Below are positions 56,614-64,000 of a stretch of DNA of 64,000 bases, in pieces (the first letter of the stretch is position 1; every line of letters starts with the position of its first letter). The notes under the pieces are model-generated. The model saw only the letters and a program-made list of their open reading frames with translations. It was not told the origin of the DNA and ran no database searches. Both the position numbers and the translations under genes were made by a program. Source of the DNA: Acheta domesticus (taxonomy: Eukaryota; Arthropoda; Insecta; Orthoptera; Gryllidae); the NCBI GenBank assembly GCA_031308135.1, contig JAHLJT010008446.1, positions 160,127,161 to 160,191,160 on the forward strand, in the 5' to 3' direction.

Positions 56614-57460
56614 GAGGTTGCGTGCCAAACGGTTGGAGTTGGTGAAAGTGGAAATGATTTAGACATACCTAGTTTGGTTAAAAACCAAACTAGAAGAAAA
56701 TAGAAATACATTTCAAGAAAAAAAGGTTAGAAAGTCAAATATGTCTTAAAATATATTTACGTGAAAAGATGAAATAAATATTCGTCGTAATTGTTATTTT
56801 TTCATTATTTTGATTATATACATATCAAAAGTCCAAGGCTATTTACATTACAGGTGCCGCTAGATTGCTTGTGCACTGATAAACGCACAAATCTCGCAAA
56901 TCGCAAAAATATTTTGCCTTATTCAACAAGACATACCGCCAGACTGCCTCGAGTTTGAGCTATACTAAACGGTGCCAACAGCTCCGGTGACGCCTCCAGC
57001 ATTTATTCGACAAGGTCGGCGCACACCGATAACAGGCCAAGTTTCGGTATCGTTCGTTCTCGATAATGGTAGTTCCGGAACCGACATTCTCGGACACAGT
57101 GGTATCGGCGCGCCTGGTATCGCCACCGAGAACGAAAGGAACTGAGGGCGTTCTTGTCCGACTCTATTCCACATAGTGCAGTGGAGCCTATTTTGCAACT
57201 ACAGTTATTTCGGAATGCATTTGGGATGCGACAGCAGAGAGTGCATCTTTCTGTACTACATATTACTTACGAGAGAATAATTTGACGGGTAGTATTAAGG
57301 AAGTTCATTGATCTTTTACGGTAGCGACAGATAGTTTTATTTAGGAAAGATACAATCTTTTTGAGGAAGAAAATATTGATGTCTATGACTTTCATTTGAG
57401 ATAAATCGTGCAGCCATTTATCGAGAAGTCTAAATCTGGCTATTGTTAGTGTGAGAATTC
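56614..57460. other. Interior of the long-armed interval, right part
   Basis: Mostly AT-rich. 56940-57190 is GC-richer with GGTATCG repeats and resembles 53477-53560. The minus frame 56965-57198 lies there without a motif. Confidence 0.35.
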
Positions 57461-58084
57461 AGAAAATGACAACCGGGAGAATCAATTCAAATTCCAGAGA
57501 TAATCAATAAACTTAGTCTTTTCATGAACAAATATTTCATTTCAGAAACGCATTTTAGTTTATCACGGTATTTAAAATAATTTTCACGTATGTGGCAATT
57601 TTAAGCCGAAGGCACTAGTTTATCTGAATATGTGCTAAAAATAACAATTCGAGCATTCCAGGAGATTTAATATTTTTCATAAATTTGGATGTGTTCATCA
57701 TTTACATTAACGCCGCCATGTACCGTGGCTATCATTTTGAACAAAACTGAATTTTCTATTAGTACATTTAAAATATTTATTGAACAGAGCCTACAAACAT
57801 TTGATACTATTAACGTATTCTAGTGTAAGCAACGCGATGCTTTCCTTAAAGAATATTACTCGACTGTTTCACGTTTACGCGGAGAAATGAGGAAATGGTC
57901 CACGCAGAAGGAGACGCCGTCTGCAGTGTCGTAGCGGCCAGTTTGAATATCGCGGCCGGAAGTGATTTTAAAACTCAATTTTCTCAAAAAAAATTTTTTT
58001 TTCGGAAAAATTAAACCTGCCATTCTTCCTGACGTGCAACGTAGAATTTAGGGTATTTTTTTTGTAGCGGGAGCTTCTGGACAC
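57461..58084 (-). repeat. Right inverted arm
   Basis: The reverse complement of 51660-52291. Small indels only (for example a longer A-run near 57983-58000), so the arms once matched end to end. No frame of note. Confidence 0.9.
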
Positions 58085-58570
58085 CTGTATAGTTATAATA
58101 ATCCGTAACCTTAATAAATATTACAGAAAGTATGTGTTTTTGTCGCGCCACTACTCCTTTCAATGAGGTAATGTCTTTAAGAATCAGGCATAAATTTGCT
58201 GCATTGCGATTCTCAATTTCAGACCGACTCTATTACTGCTCTTCTAGTGTTGAAGGAACCATCTACGACACAGCGTCAGCCTTGAAGGTACGGGTAGAAA
58301 GATTACGCCTGGAATTAGCCTCACAACAACCAAGCCTAAAGAACTCAGTTTCTGATTGAAAATATTTCTAACTAAAATGAACTAAGTAGCTGCGTATGTT
58401 ATATTCCTTTGCATTCTTATCGTGAATTTGATATTTGCATTCTCTATTAATGGTGGGGTAATAGGGTCAAATGCAATTCTTATGAAATTCGATATTGAAA
58501 AGGGGTTTAATGTATTATTAATGTTTGTGATGAAAACGAGCTTAATAAGTAATGTAACAAGTGGTGCTAC
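58085..58570. other. Unassigned spacer
   Basis: A frame at 58132-58359 (75 codons, mildly coiled-coil-like end) has no motif that I recognise. Nothing else. Confidence 0.35.
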
Positions 58571-58905
58571 AGAATAGCAAGGACTTTCCTGTATTATTTT
58601 TGTTTCCTTGGGTCTTCGCTAGCTATTTGGCCACATACTATTTCTTGCCAGCTGCCATCTATCACCGCGAAAAGTACATGCTTTTACCATTTTCTTAATT
58701 TTTCGGTTTCCTATTGGTAGAACGGAAATATTAATTTTAGAATATTAAAGAAAACAATCTTAATCCTAAATGGCAATTTTCTTTTAAAAATTATGTGCCG
58801 TTTAAAAGAAAATTGTGTTTTAGCGCTACTAAAAATGCGAAATTTGAAGCTCATTTTCACAGAAACGTTTTGAGTTTTCAAAATACTTTATTGGACGTTA
58901 TTTGA
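58571..58905 (-). repeat. Hairpin-family repeat, copy G (minus, 3' end only)
   Basis: The inverse of 25490-25770: TTTAGCGCTACTAAAAATGCG, TTAATTTTAGAATATTAAAG, GCCATCTATCACCGC and TTTCCTTGGGTCTTCGCT are matched in order, and the terminal motif lies near 58571-58600. It confirms the 3' end of the family. Confidence 0.75.
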
Positions 58906-59580
58906 AGCACGTACACTCACAAATATAATAATCTTTACAAATTTCTGGAGTGGGTCATCTTCTTGAAAGACCTACAAATGTCTGTCAAGTTCGGTTCCAG
59001 GATGCTGGAGGAGCGCTGCGTGACCTTGTGCGGCGGACGTTTACATGAAAATATCCGTCAAAAAATCAAAATTACTCAAAAAGTGCTTATCTAACATGTG
59101 ACAAAATGTATATCATTGGGTTCGCCTTTTACGCTCGTCATGGTAGGCCGAAAAAATATGTATAGTTCTATTTGAAAAAACATAGTTACCGTAAAATACA
59201 AGTTATAAAATAGAAATGAATACAAATATCAATTAGCCCAATTCCCTCATGTACTTCCGTGAAAATTGCATTGCAATATCTTCAACCGTTCAAAAGTTAC
59301 AGGAGGTGCTAAAGTTACGTGATTATCCTGTAGTTACTGTCATGAAATGTTAGTCTTCATCACGAATACTCTACAGAAATCCATTCTTTCATTGCTCGGC
59401 AATACGAAAAACGATGCTGAATCGCAGTAGCTACCATTTTACTTTTCGTTAATTTCACAAATGCTACACAATATGATCTTGTTTCTCACATTTAATTTAA
59501 ACATAAGTGAAAATATTGTACGGTTTGTTTTAATCGCCATGCATAACGCAAATGTAACTAGTTGAGTTAGCACATACTTT
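58906..59580. other. Unassigned spacer
   Basis: A GC-richer patch at 58985-59040; otherwise AT-rich. CCATTTTACTTTTCGTTAA near 59435-59453 resembles the family edge but without a pairing partner. Confidence 0.35.
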
Positions 59581-60055
59581 CTCGCATTAAATCTGAAAAA
59601 ATCAAAATTTGCAATTTTCAAAAATTCAGAGCGTTCAACAAAAATTAGACCTATGCTATTCTTTAAGTGTCCATTCCATTAAGTATCCATGGAAAAAATT
59701 GAAGCAAATATATGTAATAATTTTTGAGAATTATTTTAATAATTTGCAAAAAGCAGAAATTCCTCAATAACCACTCGCAAAATATTATGCGTGTTTTTTT
59801 TCTCAAAAAGCTGCCTTTTTAGAACATTTTTCATTTAAGACAGAAAGCCCTATATTCAATACTGTACTTTTGCAATGTTTCTTTTTTACAATTTTCGAAA
59901 ATACAAATTTCGCGAAAAATGGAACAGTCACTAATTTGTATAGCGTCCTTTGATACATATGAGGAGAACATTTTAGAAAACATTTGGACCCGTTTTGGTT
60001 TGTTTAAAAATTCGAAGTAAAAAATAATCACAAGACTACCACCAGCGATTTTGTG
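59581..60055 (-). repeat. Possible hairpin-family body fragment, copy H
   Basis: Phrases of the minus-oriented body recur (TTTTAGAAAACATTTGGACCCGTTTT, CTCAAAAAGCTGCC, AATACTGTACTTTTGCAAT, CAATTTTCGAAAA), with low identity. The frames here are chance. Confidence 0.45.
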
Positions 60056-61500
60056 CGTGTTTCGTAATATTAAATACCCGCATTGTTGTGGCAGTAAAAC
60101 GGAACATTGATTTATAGATAGTTATTCGATTTCTCTGGAATCTACAGGATAGAAACAATAAAACTACGTAATTAATTTTTTTGGATTAAGAATAATTGAA
60201 TTTTGAAGAATAAATACGAGTATAGATAACATTTAGGCATTTCAACACAAAATAAGCATTTAATAGTGAAATATGCATTTACAGGCACTATAAAATTCGC
60301 ATATAATGCTCCTAATGCCTCAATTTGAATAATTAACCTAAAATATTGGGTTTTTCACCCAAGGAAAAAAGGCAAATAGGCAAAAATCCACCGCTTAGTA
60401 ATAACACTGAATGTAAGTGAAAACAACTAAGTTCAAAAACTGTGGCTTGAGAAATTGAAGTAGATTCATTCAATTTTGCTTTCCCGCTACCACGACTGCA
60501 GCATTGTAACCGATATCTTGCGTTTGCAACTGCAATTATAACCTAATTGACCTCTTATTATTGCGGAATGCGGTACGAAGTCCTAAAAGTATACGCAGTG
60601 GCCACGAGAAAGCGCGGAGGAAAACACTGCTTCGGAAATCGTATTCTTGAATGCCTCATCTAATCAAAAATTTACTTTGAAAAAGCAGCGTAAATTATCA
60701 AGAAGGAAGCACACTTCCACCCCATTTTGTAAGCGACCTGCGGCAAGAACAGTTTTGTTACGAGAGGATGGACTGCAAACGCAAGACAACAGAGAACGCC
60801 TTTCAGAAAAAACTCAATTGAGGTAACTATTGCAAATCATATTGTATGATATTACTTAAAGGAAAATGAATAATAGATTTATATCAGAATTATGTGTCAA
60901 GAATATGCATTAATGTATAAGAAATGTGAAAAGTAATTCCCAAGATTAATTGCCAGGAAGCATGCATTAATTATGTTGGGTAAAGTCTTAACTAATGAAG
61001 TTACGTTTTTCCCCACAGTTTTTTTCATTGGCAATTAAATTAAAATTTTGGATGGCGCACATCGGAGCAAAGAGGCTGATTTCTCATTGAAAACTAAGCA
61101 GACGACGGGATCTCGAGGTCATGCTAGGCAAAGGAATCTTAAGAACAGTTTCTGTACAGCGGTGGCCAGCGGCGCGGCGCCGATATAAATTCTGTATTAT
61201 TTTTTGAAAGTAATTCAAAGAATCCATTCTAGATTCTAGAAAGTCTTAATTTCAATTGCATTTAATTTCAGTGAGAGAAAAAGTTAGCCGAGTTATTAGG
61301 AAACATGATAAATGTGAATTAGACTAAAGATTTATTCATCAGATATTCATATTGTTATTACTGCCAAAGTAAGAAACAGTTGCATTTAACATTTCCCCAT
61401 TTATGTTTTTTGTGCATAGTGTATATCAGTGTATTTGCACGTGTATATGCTCTTTCAGGAAGTTTTCTATATTTTTGTCATTGTATTTTTAGTGCCATTG
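60056..61500. other. Unassigned region
   Basis: Mostly AT-rich, no frame of note. 61125-61190 is GC-rich (GGTGGCCAGCGGCGCGGCGCCG). Nothing else supported. Confidence 0.35.
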
Positions 61501-61506
61501 TGTGCA

Positions 61507-61532
61507 TGTGTGTGTGTGTGTGTGTGTGTGTG
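61507..61532. repeat. (GT)n microsatellite
   Basis: About 13 GT units. They give the Cys/Val and His/Thr runs of the overlapping frames at 61380-61825, which are therefore doubtful as genes. Confidence 0.95.
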
Positions 61533-61940
61533 ATAGAGCTCATTTTTTCAAGTGAGATTAAGCATTTATTAGTTAAAATAGCGAATACTGTCGCTTCCGC
61601 ACAATTTAGTGTATCTTTACAAAATAATATTGTAGCGTCATGCACGCTCAAATGCGCAAGCGGTAGGCGTTCGCCGGATGTAAGGCAATAGGGCTGGCCA
61701 TCTGGCGAGGTGACGCGTAATGACGCATCGGGTTTACTGAGCCAGGGACGCGCGTCGTCACGTGGCTGGGGATGGGCAACGGAGGCGGCGGGAGACGCCG
61801 TAGGCGCCCATTTCTTCCCAAACACTGAAATACTTCATTTATTTAATAAAGTTTAGTTAAATATTGATAAGAAGTCTCCAAAGATTGCAAAACCATTTTG
61901 CTAAAAATATTTTCATTCTTGGTTGAAGCTAGACGGAACG
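61533..61940. other. Unassigned spacer with GC-rich patch
   Basis: 61640-61815 is GC-rich with several CpGs. The minus frame 61478-61825 spans it and the GT tract. No motif. A CpG-rich control region is possible but unproven. Confidence 0.35.
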
Positions 61941-63283
61941 TTGCGTTTACGCAACGTTGGGAGTTTTCCGGAAAGAAAGTGTACTTGCCGCTTTTTAAAG
62001 AAATGTCGGTATTTTGTCAGTTAATGTCTACTAATTTTACTGATACGCAAACAAAATTTCAATTTATGCATGAAGGTGTAACTTCAAATTGAATTTAAAT
62101 GCTTTTGACATTTTTTATTCCAAAATTAGCCGATTCTTACGAACATTACGTTGTCTACATGCATTCGTTTCATCACTAGCTTATATAATCAACGTGGACC
62201 TTGTCTTTCTCTCATTGTCTTCTCAATATAATGCCCTAATTTTCAATGTGAGAATCAGATGGCAAATAACAATTTGTGTGCTAGAAGGCAAGTTACAATT
62301 TCGGTTTCCAGATCCATATTTTTATTAGTAGTCTCCCTTACTTCTAAGAAAAGATCAATCTCGAAATCAATACAATTTAAAGTATTTTCTGTTGTTAGAA
62401 GGTCAATATTTCCCGCCTTGCAGGGTCTCTAACAAAGCAAAATGTCTTTATGCTTCTCTATCATACAATCACACACAACTCTTGTTTTGAATTTTTTTAT
62501 TAGACGCGAACCATCTGATGACATTTTGTCTCAGTTGCCACAATTACATTAGCGTAGAAATTTGTTTCTAATAAATGACAGAAACAATGTTATACATACA
62601 TAAGTTTGCCAATAAACAGCAGTTATTTTTTTATTTAACAAATTTCATCAAATTGCAAATTAGTTCTTCCAAGATCGAACATTTGTGATATTCTTTGATA
62701 TTCCCCCATGAACATGAAATGTTTTTAAAAATAATTTCTTTTGTCAGTACGCACCACATCATGAAAACAACCTCTCATGTCTCCCTTGTTTTAGCTAAGT
62801 GTCGCCTCAAGTATGACACTATCAGCACATAAGTACTGATAAATTCTGGCTAAACACTCCGGATTGCAAATGTCTTTTGTTCGTTCATCAAAAAATGGTA
62901 TTTTGTACATCAAAAATCAGCTTTGTAGATTTCTAATCTTTACCTAAAGTGTTATTGACCAAAATGTGTAGATATCTTTTTTATTTCTTCAAACCTGTTT
63001 CAAAATTTTCTTTCTCTCACGACTGGTATCTTCGAAAGCTCATGCAAACTGTTTCGTATAGGAAGGCCCACCTATGCCATGCCTTGTTTTAGTGTCGAGA
63101 AAACTACAGATATTATGTCAATTGACATATCCGTCAACGGAACAATCCAAAGAGAGCATATTATACCTAATATTACATCTCTTTTGAAATGTTAAGCTCC
63201 TACGAACTGTTAGTCGTGGCGCCATAATGGAATTTGGCCGTTCTCAAATCTGCCGGGAAACTCCCAACGTTGCGTAAACGCAA
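61941..63283. mobile_element. Interval bounded by 31-bp inverted repeats (candidate transposon, 1343 bp)
   Basis: TTGCGTTTACGCAACGTTGG at 61941, continuing to CCGG at 61971, is matched in inverse at 63253-63283 with one mismatch. The outermost 14 bases (TTGCGTTTACGCAA) are themselves nearly palindromic. No target duplication and no transposase were seen; the frame 61898-62092 crosses the left repeat and has no motif. The first 22 bases occur a third time at 63610-63631. Confidence 0.6.
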
Positions 63284-63609
63284 TATAAAATTTATTTGTC
63301 TATAAAAAATTGTTTTGAAAATCATACACTTGTCAAACATTAACACTTTTATTTGTTCATATTTTATCTTGTAGTGTGATACCAAAACGTAACATACATC
63401 ACCAATTTGAAGATCAAAAGACAGATATTGGAGAGGCGTGAAAATAGGACATGCACCTTATGGAGAAAAAAATAAAACTGTATATTAACGTAATATATAT
63501 TTATCAAATAAAAATAGTTTTAAAGTCATTAAGGACTGTATTTACTATAGAAAAAATTTCAAATGATTTCAACGAATGGTATAGGTAAAATAAAATAGTA
63601 AACATTGTG
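63284..63609. other. Unassigned AT-rich spacer
   Basis: Holds no feature that I can support. Confidence 0.35.
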
Positions 63610-63631
63610 TTGCGTTTACGCAACGTTGGGA
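63610..63631 (+). repeat. Third copy of the TTGCGTTTACGCAACGTTGG motif
   Basis: An exact 22-base match to the left edge at 61941-61962, pointing rightward. It could be the left end of another copy of the same element that continues past this point, or part of a clustered repeat. Confidence 0.8.
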
Positions 63632-64000
63632 AGAAATGGGTTAAAAGCCGGGTGAGTGACGGCCTCTTTCTTTCTGGAGTTCGAGCGAGGTTAGCGGGTA
63701 GGCTGTGCGGAGGCAGTGCGACTGGCACGCGGGGCGGGAAGTCGGCATTAGTTTGTCGTTAGTTGTGAGACATGTATGTTTGTCTCGGGCAGAGCGGTGC
63801 ATCACACCGAGGGGAAATGTTTGTTGTTTGGCGGTGTGGTAGCCGCACTGTAAATATCGCTTCTTGTGGTGGGCTCTATTTTTTTTAGTTCATAGAAGGC
63901 AGTTGTATGGTTTGATTTACAACTTCGTTTATTGTTTTTATTTAATAAACCAACTGTTTATTTTACCCACCCTCGTCTGTGTTTTAATACATCTGTATGA
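63632..64000. other. GC-rich unassigned end of window
   Basis: 63650-63860 is GC-rich and then turns AT-rich with TTTATTTAATAAACC near 63940-63955. The GC-rich to AATAAA order resembles an LTR or a short transcription unit, but no second copy, primer-binding site or polypurine tract is seen. Cut off by the window end. Confidence 0.3.

Larger units (their letters stand above)
51660..58084. mobile_element. Interval bounded by about 630-bp inverted arms (long-TIR element or two opposed repeats)
   Basis: 51660-52291 and 57461-58084 are reverse complements at roughly 80-85 percent by eye along their whole length. The outer ends read GTGTCCAAAAGCTCCCG and the inverse of GTGTCCAGAAGCTCCCG. The inner 5.2 kb holds a GC-rich stretch (53380-54150), AT-rich DNA and a hairpin-family copy. 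No transposase or polymerase motif was recognised and no target duplication was found. Alternatives: one old large element, or two copies of an unrelated 630-bp repeat that happen to face each other. Confidence 0.65.

Noticed and set aside
61380..61825. Frames of 103 and 115 codons
   Set aside because: They cross a GT microsatellite and a GC-rich patch; no motif was found on either strand.
63632..64000. Possible solo LTR
   Set aside because: No second copy, primer-binding site, polypurine tract or target duplication could be seen before the window ends.
1..64000. A new defence, secretion or biosynthetic system
   Set aside because: No set of co-oriented intact genes exists; the only intact protein is a hAT transposase and the remainder is repeats and pseudogenes.

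Overview
This is a 64 kb piece of an AT-rich animal nuclear genome, almost certainly an arthropod and probably an insect with a large repeat-rich genome; the species cannot be named from the sequence. The evidence is the set of transposons (Jockey/CR1-like and restriction-endonuclease-type LINEs, hAT elements, elements with 4-bp target duplications, tRNA-derived SINEs), the low coding density, the microsatellites, and two 100-base runs of N typical of scaffold gaps. I found no host protein gene, rRNA or tRNA gene, CRISPR array or operon. The only intact long reading frame is the 733-residue transposase of a hAT element.

Layout. 1-1.5 kb: a GC-rich stretch and a small inverted-repeat element. 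1.5-2.4 kb: first copy of a repeat family with a terminal hairpin and a (GTCC/GTCT)n tract (here called the hairpin family). 2.4-5.7 kb: longest copy of a CR1/Jockey-like LINE (family L1x, my label), with further copies at 14.8-15.7, 30.2-32.5, 37.0/42.0 and 44.2-46.8 kb. 6.0-7.5 kb: a minisatellite and SINE remnants. 9.1-12.7 kb: a decayed Jockey-clade LINE with ORF1 and ORF2. 13.4-14.5 kb and 27.8-29.0 kb: two 3' fragments of an R2/R4/Dong-like LINE, both next to (TAA)n tracts. 17.6-21.1 kb: a complete hAT transposon with matching 14-bp termini, a perfect 8-bp target duplication and an open transposase. 22.3-25.8, 29.0-30.0, 33.0-33.5, 55.5-56.6 and 58.5-60.0 kb: more hairpin-family copies. 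32.5 and 33.7 kb: 13-bp and 8-bp tandem arrays. 37.2-42.0 kb: a transposon with 4-bp target duplication sitting inside a LINE fragment and itself carrying a 2.6-kb hAT element. 43.5-44.1 kb: a foldback element. 46.4-47.0 kb: a LINE tail nested in another LINE, then a SINE. 48.15-51.1 kb: a second copy of the 4-bp-duplication family. 51.7-58.1 kb: a 6.4-kb interval bounded by inverted arms of about 630 bp. 61.9-63.3 kb: an interval bounded by 31-bp inverted repeats.

The genes do not work together as a pathway; the window is a layered record of transposon insertions. The relative order can be read from nesting: LINE copy, then the 4-bp-duplication element, then the non-autonomous hAT (37-42 kb). 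The autonomous hAT at 17.6 kb looks like the youngest feature. The least explained items are the hairpin family with its internal arrays of roughly 300 bp, and the long-armed inverted structure at 51.7-58.1 kb.
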